This document shows, in pieces, positions 45,099 through 54,477 of a stretch of 64,000 bases of DNA. This DNA comes from Succinivibrio faecicola. GTDB taxonomy: Bacteria; Pseudomonadota; Gammaproteobacteria; Enterobacterales; Succinivibrionaceae. Made by a program: the position numbers and the translations under genes. Positions within the stretch are counted from its first letter, which is position 1, and each line of letters opens with the position of its first letter. The notes beneath the pieces were generated by a model. That model ran no database searches. It saw nothing but the letters and a program-made list of their open reading frames with translations, and was not told where the DNA came from. The DNA lies in assembly GCF_019448115.1 (NCBI RefSeq), contig NZ_JAGFNY010000002.1, forward strand, positions 1 to 64,000. The letters run 5' to 3'.

Positions 45099-46816
45099 TA
45101 GCACTCCTCCTCATTTAACATCATATCAACCATTGATCCGTTTGCTCTCTGCCAAGGCATAACCTTAGTATTGATATCTGTAATAACATCAACCAGAGTA
45201 AATTCATCTGAAAGCAGAACTTCCTTAATTGTGCTCTCAAGATCTTCACGTTTGGAAATTCTGATACCCTTGAATCCATAAGCCTGAGCAAGCATTACAA
45301 AATCAGGATTTCCATCAAGATTGGTTGCACTGTAGCGTCTGTCATAGAATACAGTCTGGAACTGACGAACCATTCCAAGTACTGAATTGTCAAGGATAAA
45401 TACCTTAACTGGCAGATTATACTTACGGCATACAGCAAGCTCCTGCATATTCATCTGGAATGAACCGTCACCTGAAATACAGATTACCTTTGCATCAGGA
45501 AGAGCAAACTGAGCACCGATTGCAGCTGGGAAACCAAGTCCCATTGTTCCAAGACCACCAGATGTCAAAAAGTGTCTTGGAGTTTCAAACTTGAAATACT
45601 GAGCTGTGAACATCTGATGCTGACCAACATCAGTTGTAACATATGGATCAAGATTCAGCTCATGAGAAAGTTTTGAAATGCATTCAATAACTTCCTGAGG
45701 TCTTATTACATCCTCAGGCTTCTTATATGAAAGACATTTCTTTGCTCTGTACTCTTCAATCTGAGTCCACCAGGCATACAGTGCTGGATTTACCTTTGCA
45801 TCTAGCTCGTTGAGAGCCTGAATAACCTGATTTAATACGGTCTTTGCGTCACCTACGATAGGTACATGAGCCTGAACTGTTTTTGAAATGGAAGCAGGAT
45901 CAACATCAATATGAATAATAGTAGCTTCTGGACAGAATTTTGAAACCTTGTTGGTTGCTCTATCAGCAAATCTAGTACCAACTGCAAAAATCACATCTGA
46001 ATGATGCAGTGCCTCATTTGCCTCATAAAGACCATGCATACCAAGCATACCAAGATACTGACTGTCAGAGCATGGATAACCGCTGATACCCATAAGTGTA
46101 CTAGCTACAGGCAGATTCAGTTTCTTTGCAATGGTCATTATCTCCTGTGTAGCATTGCCCTGTACAACACCGCCACCGATAAGCATTACAGGCTTTTTAG
46201 CATCGCAAAGTAACTTTGCAGCTCTCTTAACCTGACCTTTATGACCAAATACTGTTGGATTATATGAACGGATAGAAACGTCAGATGTTGGATCATAATC
46301 AAAGAAATATGAACGGTTCTGACAATCCTTTGGAATATCGACTACAACAGGACCTTTTCTGCCTGTTGATGCAATATAGAAAGCCTTTCTTAAATTCTTT
46401 GCAATATCCTCAGGCTTCTTACATAAGAAACTGTACTTAACAACAGGACGTGTAACGCCCATGGTATCAACTTCCTGGAAAGCATCTGTACCAATTAATG
46501 AGGTACTGACCTGACCTGTAATAAGAACAAGAGGAATTGAATCACCATATGCAGTTGCAAGTGCTGTAACGGTATTTGTAGCACCAGGACCTGATGTTAC
46601 GATGGCAAAGCCAACCTCACCTGTAGCTCTTGCATAACCATCTGCCATATGAACAGCACCCTGTTCATGTCTAGCTAGTGTATGAGTGATCTTTTCTGAA
46701 TCAAGTAATTCGTTATATATATCTGTAACAGCAGCTCCTGGATATCCGAAGATCCTTGTAACGCCCAGATCTTCAAGTACTCTTACTACCTGCTGTGCAC
46801 CATTTAGCTGTTCCAT
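45098..46816 (-). CDS. ilvI: Acetolactate synthase large subunit, set 1
   Basis: 572 aa. ThDP-dependent; joins two pyruvates (or pyruvate and 2-oxobutyrate) for valine/leucine/isoleucine synthesis. Catalytic Glu in RHEQGAVHMADGYARATG, ThDP/Mg site GDGSFQMNMQELAVCR, then QFQTVFYDRRYSATNLDGNPDF. Translationally coupled to the small subunit. A second complete set lies 1.1 kb upstream on the same strand. Confidence 0.95.
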   Translation of the reverse strand: MEQLNGAQQVVRVLEDLGVTRIFGYPGAAVTDIYNELLDSEKITHTLARHEQGAVHMADGYARATGEVGFAIVTSGPGATNTVTALATAYGDSIPLVLITGQVSTSLIGTDAFQEVDTMGVTRPVVKYSFLCKKPEDIAKNLRKAFYIASTGRKGPVVVDIPKDCQNRSYFFDYDPTSDVSIRSYNPTVFGHKGQVKRAAKLLCDAKKPVMLIGGGVVQGNATQEIMTIAKKLNLPVASTLMGISGYPCSDSQYLGMLGMHGLYEANEALHHSDVIFAVGTRFADRATNKVSKFCPEATIIHIDVDPASISKTVQAHVPIVGDAKTVLNQVIQALNELDAKVNPALYAWWTQIEEYRAKKCLSYKKPEDVIRPQEVIECISKLSHELNLDPYVTTDVGQHQMFTAQYFKFETPRHFLTSGGLGTMGLGFPAAIGAQFALPDAKVICISGDGSFQMNMQELAVCRKYNLPVKVFILDNSVLGMVRQFQTVFYDRRYSATNLDGNPDFVMLAQAYGFKGIRISKREDLESTIKEVLLSDEFTLVDVITDINTKVMPWQRANGSMVDMMLNEEEC

Positions 46817-46863
46817 ATTTCAATTCTCTTTTTAAACTGTCTGTATTTTACACTATTAGATAT

Positions 46864-47889
46864 TTATTTTTCAGTTATTCTTACTTTTCCTAGTACATCA
46901 TCACGAGTAGCAATAAAAGGTGTTAACGCGATCCTGTTTTCCTTAAAAACATTGAGTAGATCTTCTGCTGAGTGATGTTTTCTATAATTAAGTTCAAAAG
47001 GCTTTAAAGGTATCAGCTGATACAGTTTCACGACTTTATCTTCAAGCTTTATCTGCTGATAATCATCATTAAAGTCACCAAGAGCACTTAACATAACCGC
47101 ATTAAAGGAAGTATGTGCACTAAAACCATTTTCCTTTTCAAGATAATAACCAAAGCCTACATACTCTTTTCTGACAGCAAGGTATTTTAAAACCTCAATC
47201 ATCATGAATATTTCAAAATTTCCAGTATGCTCTGGATTGAATCTGTACTCTTTTGGAAGAGGTAACATAACCTCATAATACTCAGAAAAACTTTCTGTTT
47301 TCTGCTCTATATTGGACATTCCTACAGAGATTATGATGTTATAGTCATGTTTCTGATCGGGACCTATATGATAAAGCTCAATATTGTCAAAAGAGCAAAG
47401 TTTTGCAGGATTTCCAAAATAGGATGTTATCTTTTCAAGCAGCTGAGTTTTATGCTTGTCATCAAGTGGCTTATGATCTTTTAAAGCTACAGTATTCTTG
47501 GTATTTTCTAAAAGAGTGTTTATCTTGAAGAAAAGATCTGAATCACTGATGTCTACAAGTTTTAATGCCTTTTCAAAACGGATAAGAGCATCTTCGAACA
47601 GATCTTGTTTATAAAGAATGTAGCCTTCATAAAAATGCCATTTTGGCTCGTTGTAACATGAAGTTGAAATCTTGTTTAAGATAACAAGAGCCTTTTCATA
47701 TAGAGAATATGGATCAGATGCCTTTGATGCGGCATTTATATAGGCTCTTACAAGTTCAAGACACAGAGAATCGTCAAGATTTGAATTCTCTAATAATTTA
47801 ATGACATCAAATATTCTGTTTTCTTTATATAAATTCTCAATTGTATCTAAAATAGCTTTTTTCTGCTCTTTATACTCGTCTATGTTCAT
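46864..47889 (-). CDS. TPR-SUFU (suppressor-of-fused-like) protein
   Basis: About 341 aa. The first ~130 residues are helical TPR-like repeats (EPKWHFYEGYILYKQDLFEDALIRFEKAL, split). Residues ~150-341 match the bacterial SUFU domain (IIISVGMSNIEQ, YYEVMLPLPKEYRF, HTSFNAVMLSALGDFN, LKPFELNYRKH). SUFU proteins in bacteria often act as immunity-type or unknown interaction domains. It sits between two acetolactate synthase operons, right after the terminator of the second, which is unexpected. I use the ATG at 47889; a GTG at 47901 is possible. Confidence 0.72.
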   Translation of the reverse strand: MNIDEYKEQKKAILDTIENLYKENRIFDVIKLLENSNLDDSLCLELVRAYINAASKASDPYSLYEKALVILNKISTSCYNEPKWHFYEGYILYKQDLFEDALIRFEKALKLVDISDSDLFFKINTLLENTKNTVALKDHKPLDDKHKTQLLEKITSYFGNPAKLCSFDNIELYHIGPDQKHDYNIIISVGMSNIEQKTESFSEYYEVMLPLPKEYRFNPEHTGNFEIFMMIEVLKYLAVRKEYVGFGYYLEKENGFSAHTSFNAVMLSALGDFNDDYQQIKLEDKVVKLYQLIPLKPFELNYRKHHSAEDLLNVFKENRIALTPFIATRDDVLGKVRITEK

Positions 47890-47908
47890 TTTTTCTACCA
47901 CTAAAACT

Positions 47909-47934
47909 AAAAAGCCCCGCTATTTTGCGAGGCT
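47909..47934 (-). terminator. Terminator after the second acetolactate synthase operon
   Basis: On the minus strand AGCCTCGC-AAAATA-GCGGGGCT followed by TTTTTAG; one T-G wobble in the stem. It lies only 20 bp before the SUFU-like gene start. Confidence 0.75.
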
Positions 47935-47951
47935 TGTTGAATCATTACAGC

Positions 47952-48455
47952 TTATGAATGCAGTGACTGCTCGCCTCTGAATATTCCACACACACCTGAA
48001 CGCACGGTCTCCACGACCTCAGCCTGCTCTTTGACAGCCTTTAAGAAGCGATCGACCTCAAATGAGGTATCCACATACTGCAGAATATATAGTTCTGGAG
48101 TTATATCTACAATCTGAGCCTTGAATATATCGCAAAGAGTCTTGATTTCCTCTCTCTGGGTATGACCGATTGCCTGAACCTTAACAAATAAGATCTCTCT
48201 TGAAACTATATTTGAAGAGTCATCCTGTTTGCTAGATACCTTGATAACATTGACAAGCTTGTGAAGCTGTTTTGTAATACGCTCAACAATAGCTTCATCA
48301 CCATCTGTCAGAATAGTGATTCTAGAAAGAGCAGCGTCTTCAGTTGGAGCTGCTGTGATGTTCTCAATGCTGTAGCCTCTTTGTGAGAAAAGGCCTACAA
48401 CTCTTGATAATGCACCAACCTCGTTTTCAAGAAGAATAGAAATAATCTGTCTCAT
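47952..48455 (-). CDS. ilvH: Acetolactate synthase small subunit, set 2
   Basis: 167 aa, a paralogue of the set 1 small subunit, with the same ACT N-terminus (RQIISILLENEVGALSRVVGLFSQRG) and a different linker (SSKQDDSSNIVSRE). Valine sensing is probable. It follows its large subunit by 3 bp. Confidence 0.92.
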   Translation of the reverse strand: MRQIISILLENEVGALSRVVGLFSQRGYSIENITAAPTEDAALSRITILTDGDEAIVERITKQLHKLVNVIKVSSKQDDSSNIVSREILFVKVQAIGHTQREEIKTLCDIFKAQIVDITPELYILQYVDTSFEVDRFLKAVKEQAEVVETVRSGVCGIFRGEQSLHS

Positions 48456-48458
48456 TTA

Positions 48459-50171
48459 CTATTCCTCGCTTAAGAACATATCTGACATGCTGCCACCAGA
48501 TTGCTGCATTGGAAGAACTTTTGCATCAGTGTTACACAGAATATCAACAATAACAAGTTTGTCTTTCATTGAAATAGCTTTCTTTACAGCATCATCAAGC
48601 TCTGAAGGCTTCTCTACTCTGATACCCTCATGACCATATGCTTTTGCAAGAGCAATGAAATCTGGATTTGAGTTAAGATTTGTTGAGCTGATATGTCCTT
48701 TATAGAACATTCTCTGCCACTGACGAACCATTCCTAAGGTATGATTATCAAGAATAAAGATCTTAACAGGGATACCATACTCTAAACAGGTTGAAAGCTC
48801 CTGAATATTCATCTGGAAAGAGCCGTCACCTGTAAACAGACATACCTGTGCATCAGGACAGCCTATCTTTGCACCTATTGCTGCAGGGAAACCATAACCC
48901 ATGGTTCCAAGACCACCTGAGGTCAAGAAATGACGTGGCTCATCAAACTTGTAATATAAAGCTGTAAACATCTGATGCTGACCAACGTCAGTTGCAATAA
49001 TTGCCTTTCCGTCTGTTGTTCTGTAAACAGACTCGATGATCTCCTGTGGCTGAATCATATTCTCATCATGACGGTAGTTCAGACAGTCAATATGTCTGAA
49101 TTTCTCAATTTCTGTCCACCATGATTTCATAGCCTCAGTATTTTCTTTAAGATCAAACTCATTGAAAGCATCGATAAACTGATTTAAAACAATCTTTGCA
49201 TCACCTACGATTGGAAGATCCGCGTTAACAGTCTTTGAAATTGAAGCAGGATCGATATCGATATGAACAATCTTTGCAGCAGGACAGAATTTAGCAAGAT
49301 TGTTAGTTACACGATCATCAAAACGACAGCCGACAGCAAAAACCAAATCAGCCTTGTCCATGGCATTGTTTGCCTCATAGGTACCATGCATACCCAGCAT
49401 GCCAAGGAACTGTCTGTCTGTTGATGGATATACACCAAGTCCCATAAGAGTTGAGGTTACAGGTATATTAAAGCGTTTGGCAATTGCTCTTACCTCATCT
49501 TTAGCGCCTGATAACTGAGCACCACCACCAACGAGCATAATAGGATGGCTTGCCTCAGCAATCATTCTTGCAGCTCTCTTTACCTGCCCTTTATGACCCT
49601 GAGTTGTTGGATTATAAGCTCTCATCTTAACCTCACCTTCTGGCTCTGGATACTCAAAGCGCATTGATGGGCGAACACAGTCCTTTGGAATATCAACAAC
49701 AACAGGTCCTGGTCGACCGGTTGATGCAAGATAGAAAGCCTGTCTTATGTACTTTGGAATATCAAGTGCACACTGGCATAGGTAAGAGTGCTTAACGATA
49801 GGTCTTGTGATACCTACAGTGTCAACCTCCTGGAATGCATCAGAACCGATAAGTGGAGTTCCAACCTGGCCAGTAAGAATAACCATTGGGATAGAATCCA
49901 TATATGCAGTTGCAATAGAAGTAACAGTATTTGTTGCACCTGGACCTGATGTTACAAGACATACACCAACCTTACCGGTTGCTCTTGCATAACCATCTGC
50001 AGCATGTGCCACACCCTGCTCATGACGTCCTAGAATGTGCTTAATCTTTTTAGACTCCAGCAGTGCATCATAAATATCAAGCACGGCACCGCCTGGATAT
50101 CCAAATAAACTTTCTACACCTAAATCTTCTAGTGTACGCACAACCATCTGTGCGCCTGACATCATTGTCAT
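48459..50171 (-). CDS. ilvI: Acetolactate synthase large subunit, set 2
   Basis: 570 aa, ThDP-dependent, clearly paralogous to set 1. RHEQGVAHAADGYARATG with the catalytic Glu; GDGSFQMNIQELSTC; QWQRMFYKGHISSTNLNSNPDF. The differences are spread along the gene, so the duplication is old. The two sets may differ in valine sensitivity or substrate preference; this cannot be read here. Confidence 0.93.
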   Translation of the reverse strand: MTMMSGAQMVVRTLEDLGVESLFGYPGGAVLDIYDALLESKKIKHILGRHEQGVAHAADGYARATGKVGVCLVTSGPGATNTVTSIATAYMDSIPMVILTGQVGTPLIGSDAFQEVDTVGITRPIVKHSYLCQCALDIPKYIRQAFYLASTGRPGPVVVDIPKDCVRPSMRFEYPEPEGEVKMRAYNPTTQGHKGQVKRAARMIAEASHPIMLVGGGAQLSGAKDEVRAIAKRFNIPVTSTLMGLGVYPSTDRQFLGMLGMHGTYEANNAMDKADLVFAVGCRFDDRVTNNLAKFCPAAKIVHIDIDPASISKTVNADLPIVGDAKIVLNQFIDAFNEFDLKENTEAMKSWWTEIEKFRHIDCLNYRHDENMIQPQEIIESVYRTTDGKAIIATDVGQHQMFTALYYKFDEPRHFLTSGGLGTMGYGFPAAIGAKIGCPDAQVCLFTGDGSFQMNIQELSTCLEYGIPVKIFILDNHTLGMVRQWQRMFYKGHISSTNLNSNPDFIALAKAYGHEGIRVEKPSELDDAVKKAISMKDKLVIVDILCNTDAKVLPMQQSGGSMSDMFLSEE

Positions 50172-50186
50172 GAACTTCTCCTTGAA

Positions 50187-50693
50187 CTATCTTCTTGGTG
50201 TTTTTGGCCAAAATCTGTTAGGTACATCCTGTACCCATTTTTCATATTCGTCTTTAAAATCTTTATGTAATCTTTTCTCGTCAACTAATATTGCATACAG
50301 ATAACTTATAACGAGAAACAAGAATGGAAATAGCAATGTTATAAATGAATTTATAGCACAACTCAAGCCTAAATAAAATAGGATAATTCCCATATGCATG
50401 GGATTTCTGCACATTGCATAAGGTCCTGTTGTAACCAGTTTTTCTGTTTTTCGTGTAAATTCAATACCAAAAAGTTCAACAGCTCCACCTCTACCTTCCT
50501 TTAAAAGAAGATAATTTGACCATATCACAAAAAACAGTCCTGAAGCTGAACACAATGATGAAAACACAAATGTCAGTGAATTTACCGGCATGAAATCATA
50601 TACAAAAAGCTCACCTGTATATACCATTGCAACTGGTACCATTACAAACAGTATGAGTGAGCCTATGGTATATGAGAGGATGTTTCTAATCAT
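50187..50693 (-). CDS. ICMT/PEMT-family integral membrane methyltransferase
   Basis: About 168 aa, four to five membrane helices. The conserved TGPYAMCRNPMHMGIILFYLG and the C-terminal EKRLHKDFKDEYEKW are typical of isoprenylcysteine carboxyl methyltransferase-like (phospholipid methyltransferase) proteins, which bind S-adenosylmethionine. The substrate is unknown. The ATG at 50693 overlaps the dehydrogenase stop by 8 bp and is preferred; an ATG at 50720 gives a 35-bp overlap. Confidence 0.85.
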   Translation of the reverse strand: MIRNILSYTIGSLILFVMVPVAMVYTGELFVYDFMPVNSLTFVFSSLCSASGLFFVIWSNYLLLKEGRGGAVELFGIEFTRKTEKLVTTGPYAMCRNPMHMGIILFYLGLSCAINSFITLLFPFLFLVISYLYAILVDEKRLHKDFKDEYEKWVQDVPNRFWPKTPRR

Positions 50694-53600
50694 CTGATAA
50701 CACTTCTTGTAAAAGGTCATCTAAGACAAACAGTGGATGAACAGCCTCTTTACCTTCCATTCTATGAACCTGAGATCTGCAGCTAAAGCCAGTGATTAGA
50801 CAGTGGTCAAAATCACGCTTAGCAATCTGTCCTTTCCAGTTCTTGTTATAAACTGCATATGTTTCATCCTGATTCTTTGCAATATGACCGAATAGACCAG
50901 CCATACCACAGCAGGCAACATTTACTGGAATTAGATTTAAAGAGAATCTGTTCATAATGTTCTGCCACATAACAGGAGCAGGTGTTACAAGAGCTCTTTC
51001 TGTGCAGTGTGTAAACAGATAATATGGATCACTAAATGCTGATGTTGCAGCAACAGCCTTTACTTTGCTTTCAATCTTTTCAAAGTTATCAGCAAACTTC
51101 TTTGTTGCCATTATCTGAGTTAACCACTCTTCTGGCAGAAGAACGTTAAAATCGCCTCTTGCATCGCCTAGTAACTGTGTATACTCATCACGATAGCAGA
51201 TGGTTAAAGCAGGATCATAACCGACTAATGCCTTCTTTGTCTTTGCAATCGCATCAAGTCTTGCAGCCTGTTTTGCTGCAAAATGAACAAAGCTTCTTCT
51301 CTGACCTCTGATGATCTTAATCTTTCCGTTTACATAAGGACGCAGGAAAGATACCCTGTAGCCTAATGCTCTTATCACATTAGCCATCTGAATCAGACCA
51401 TGAGCCTCATAGCAGACAGTGAAAGGATCGGTAACGATAATCACATCATCATCGCTGGCCTTTGCCTTTGATGCTGTAAGAATATTAAAACCGTTTAATC
51501 TGCATTCTTCCTTGAAGGTAACCTCGCTGAATAATGGAATATCAACGAATCCGAATACCTTTTTGAATATGCCTTTTACAAGAGAGTTCTTTAAAATGAC
51601 ATTTGACAGCTTAGGGAATTTTGACATTATTGGCAGAGTGAACTCTGCATTTAGTATCAGAATATCCATAAGTGGTCTTAAATATCTGCTGTAATATAAA
51701 GACAGGAATCTTGAGTTCATGTCAGCTGCATTTACGTGAGCTGGACATATGCTCTTACATGATTTACATGAAAGACATGTTGAAATATTCTCAAGATATT
51801 CTGTTGAAAAATCTTTGCCTCTTGAGTGAATTGTATTAAACACTCTTCTTAAGAAAGTAAGAGGATTTGGCAGTGAGGTCATTATTGAAACTTCCTCAGT
51901 TGCAATATTCACACCTCTGTCAGACATAAGTCTCATCCACTCACGCATAAGTTCTGAGTAGCCTTTTGGTGAACGGATATGATTCTTTGTATAACGATAG
52001 CTTGGGCACATCAGTGCACTTGTCTGATAGCTAAAGCACTGACCGTTACCATTACAGCTTACTGCCCCCTTAAATGCATTTCTTACTGTCTTTGGAACTG
52101 TTCTATCAAGATCGCCTCTCATCAGAGAATCAATTTTTACAAGCTCATCTGTACCATTTGATGCAGGAACACAGATCTTGCCTGGATTGAAAATATTCTG
52201 AGGATCGAATGCTTCCTTTACTGTTCTTGCAGCACCATACAGTGACTTGAAGAATTTCTCTCCATAAACAGAACGGTAGCCACGTCCATGCTCCCCCCAC
52301 ATCTGACCTTGGTATTTTGAAACAAGTTCAACAACACCATCTGAAATCTTTACTAGCTTCTCTCTATCCTCATCTGTTGTCAGATCAAGAGCAGGTCTTA
52401 CGTGCATTAGGCCTGTATCAACGTGACCGAACATACCATAGGTCACATTCATAGAATCAAGAAGTTCACGGAACTCCTTAATATAATCAGCAAGATTTCT
52501 TGGAGGAACTACAGTATCTTCTGTAAAGGCAACAAGTTTCTTGTCACCTGCAGCAGCACCTAGTAAACCTACAGCCTTCTTACGCATTCCGTATATAGCA
52601 GCAACAGCCTTTTCCGTTACTGCAAGCTGAGCCCCTAGAATACCGTTTTCAAATGTTTTGGCTCTCTTGTTTACAATCTTGAAGATCTTATCTAGTTTAG
52701 CTTTTTCCAAAGCCTCATCATTACCGTTGAATTCAACAATATTGATTCCCTGAATATCATGACCTTCAATCTCTTGAATATATTCTTTTACGCTATCCCA
52801 GACAGTATCTTTCTTTGCAAGATTTAAAACTCGTGAATCAACGGTTTCAACAGAGAACACACCTGCATCGATAAGTTCTACTGCATGGCGAAGTGCACTG
52901 TCAAAGTTTTCATACTTTACAACCATAAGTTCTCTTACCTTTGGAATAACGGTAAGATCCAGTGTTGCACCGAGAATTACAGCTAATGTACCTTCAGCGC
53001 CACAGATGATTCTTGCAAGATTTAAAGTATCAGTCTTTGGATCATAACAGTTGTAAAGATCGTATCCTGTCATGAAACGATTAAGTTTAGGGAAGATTTC
53101 TTCAATTGTTTCTCTTTTATCTTTAACAATTGAATATACAGTTCTGTAAATTGAACCTAAAAAGTCATCTCTATTTAATTCATGCTTTAACTTATCGCCA
53201 CTTACAGGACCTAGTGTTGCCTTTGTACCGTCTTTTAAAACTACAGTTACATCCTTGATATGACATGATGTTCTGCCATAGCGAAGAGATCCCTGACCTG
53301 CAGCATCGTTTGAAATCATGCCTGACAGACATGCTCTTGAAGAGGTTGAAAGCTCAGGAGAGAAGAAGAGACCATATGGCTTTAAAAATTCATTTAACTC
53401 ATCTTTGATTACACCAGCTTGAGCATAGATTTCTCTTTTATCTGCATCAAAAGCAGATGTAGATTTCATATATCTTGAACAGTCAATGGTAATACCACTG
53501 TTTAATGACTGACCGTTTGTACCGGTACCACCGCCTCTAGGAGTAAAAATCAGTTTTTCATATAAAGACTGATTTCTAAGTTTCATTGCAATGACAACAT

Positions 53601-53787
53601 CATCATCGTCTTTTGGGAAGATAACACCCTGAGGCATTTTCTGATAAACGGAGTTATCTGTTGCAACAAGCAATCTTGATGCATGCGCAGACTCAATATC
53701 ACCTTTAAAACCTGAAGACTTTAATGCATCAAGGTATTTTTTATACATAGGCTCTATATTTGGTAAATCAGAAATATGTGGAATCAT
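50686..53787 (-). CDS. ydiJ: FAD-linked D-2-hydroxyacid dehydrogenase with Fe-S module (YdiJ-like)
   Basis: 1033 aa (E. coli YdiJ ~1018). N-terminal FAD-binding PCMH domain (IFTPRGGGTGTNGQ, ACLSGMISNDAAGQGS), FAD-oxidase C-terminal domain with GMFGHVDTGLMHVRP and WGEHGRGYRSVYG, then an Fe-S part with SCNGNGQC and CLSCKSCKSICP, and a C-terminal CCG domain (VACCGMAGLFGHIA). The family oxidises D-2-hydroxyglutarate or D-lactate and passes electrons to the quinone pool. Overlaps the methyltransferase downstream. Confidence 0.92.
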   Translation of the reverse strand: MIPHISDLPNIEPMYKKYLDALKSSGFKGDIESAHASRLLVATDNSVYQKMPQGVIFPKDDDDVVIAMKLRNQSLYEKLIFTPRGGGTGTNGQSLNSGITIDCSRYMKSTSAFDADKREIYAQAGVIKDELNEFLKPYGLFFSPELSTSSRACLSGMISNDAAGQGSLRYGRTSCHIKDVTVVLKDGTKATLGPVSGDKLKHELNRDDFLGSIYRTVYSIVKDKRETIEEIFPKLNRFMTGYDLYNCYDPKTDTLNLARIICGAEGTLAVILGATLDLTVIPKVRELMVVKYENFDSALRHAVELIDAGVFSVETVDSRVLNLAKKDTVWDSVKEYIQEIEGHDIQGINIVEFNGNDEALEKAKLDKIFKIVNKRAKTFENGILGAQLAVTEKAVAAIYGMRKKAVGLLGAAAGDKKLVAFTEDTVVPPRNLADYIKEFRELLDSMNVTYGMFGHVDTGLMHVRPALDLTTDEDREKLVKISDGVVELVSKYQGQMWGEHGRGYRSVYGEKFFKSLYGAARTVKEAFDPQNIFNPGKICVPASNGTDELVKIDSLMRGDLDRTVPKTVRNAFKGAVSCNGNGQCFSYQTSALMCPSYRYTKNHIRSPKGYSELMREWMRLMSDRGVNIATEEVSIMTSLPNPLTFLRRVFNTIHSRGKDFSTEYLENISTCLSCKSCKSICPAHVNAADMNSRFLSLYYSRYLRPLMDILILNAEFTLPIMSKFPKLSNVILKNSLVKGIFKKVFGFVDIPLFSEVTFKEECRLNGFNILTASKAKASDDDVIIVTDPFTVCYEAHGLIQMANVIRALGYRVSFLRPYVNGKIKIIRGQRRSFVHFAAKQAARLDAIAKTKKALVGYDPALTICYRDEYTQLLGDARGDFNVLLPEEWLTQIMATKKFADNFEKIESKVKAVAATSAFSDPYYLFTHCTERALVTPAPVMWQNIMNRFSLNLIPVNVACCGMAGLFGHIAKNQDETYAVYNKNWKGQIAKRDFDHCLITGFSCRSQVHRMEGKEAVHPLFVLDDLLQEVLSDD

Positions 53788-53920
53788 TTAAGAAATTCCT
53801 CTTAATCGGATGACAGTTACAAAATATGTATATTCTATCCAATTTTGTGATTAATAGGTCAAAATGTAGGGAACTTAAGTGAAAAAAAGTGGGGAAAATA
53901 TTTTAGGATGTATAAAAACG

Positions 53921-53948
53921 AAAAAACCACTCATCTTTCGATAGTGGT
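53921..53948 (-). terminator. Terminator after the tRNA cluster
   Basis: On the minus strand ACCACT and AGTGGT arms with an 11-base loop, followed by TTTTTT. Confidence 0.7.
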
Positions 53949-53950
53949 AT

Positions 53951-54027
53951 TGGTAGCTATGACTGGAATTGAACCAGTGACCTCAGCATTATGAGTGCCG
54001 CGCTCTAACCAACTGAGCTACATAGCC
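53951..54027 (-). tRNA. tRNA-Met (elongator, anticodon CAT)
   Basis: A 77-nt cloverleaf on the minus strand. Acceptor GGCTATG, anticodon loop CTCATAA, encoded CCA. Base 1-72 is a G-U pair. It lacks the initiator-type features (three G-C pairs in the anticodon stem), so it is elongator. Confidence 0.94.
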
Positions 54028-54031
54028 AACG

Positions 54032-54107
54032 TGGCTGGGGTACTAGGATTCGAACCTAGGTAATGGCGGAATCAGAATCCGCTGCCGTACCACTTGGCGA
54101 TACCCCA
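54032..54107 (-). tRNA. tRNA-Gln (anticodon CTG)
   Basis: 76 nt, acceptor TGGGGTA/TACCCCA with discriminator G and CCA. Anticodon loop TTCTGAT. Four bases separate it from tRNA-Met. Confidence 0.96.
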
Positions 54108-54135
54108 ACATAATGGATTGTCTGAACTATCATGG

Positions 54136-54211
54136 TGGCAGGGGTACCTGGACTCGAACCAGGGAAATGGCGGGATCAAAACCCGCTGCCTTACCACTTG
54201 GCTATACCCCT
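54136..54211 (-). tRNA. tRNA-Gln (anticodon TTG)
   Basis: 76 nt, acceptor AGGGGTA/TACCCCT, anticodon loop TTTTGAT, encoded CCA. First gene of the Gln-Gln-Met cluster. Confidence 0.96.
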
Positions 54212-54477
54212 TTACAGAGTATCTAACAATTCGTGACAACGGTGCTCATTATAAGGAATAATTTTGGTATGTCAACAAAAAAAACAACAAAATTTAAAAA
54301 TTTTTTACCTTATTTTTATTACTTTTTTTACAAATGCGATTTCTTTGCGATTCCATGTATTAACTTACAAAAAATTTTTTTATACCTCGTCATACTTTCT
54401 AATATTTTTTTATCTTCACTATATGCGCAGTTTTATACTTTTTATCATTGAACCACCTACCAAATAAAAGGATTACT

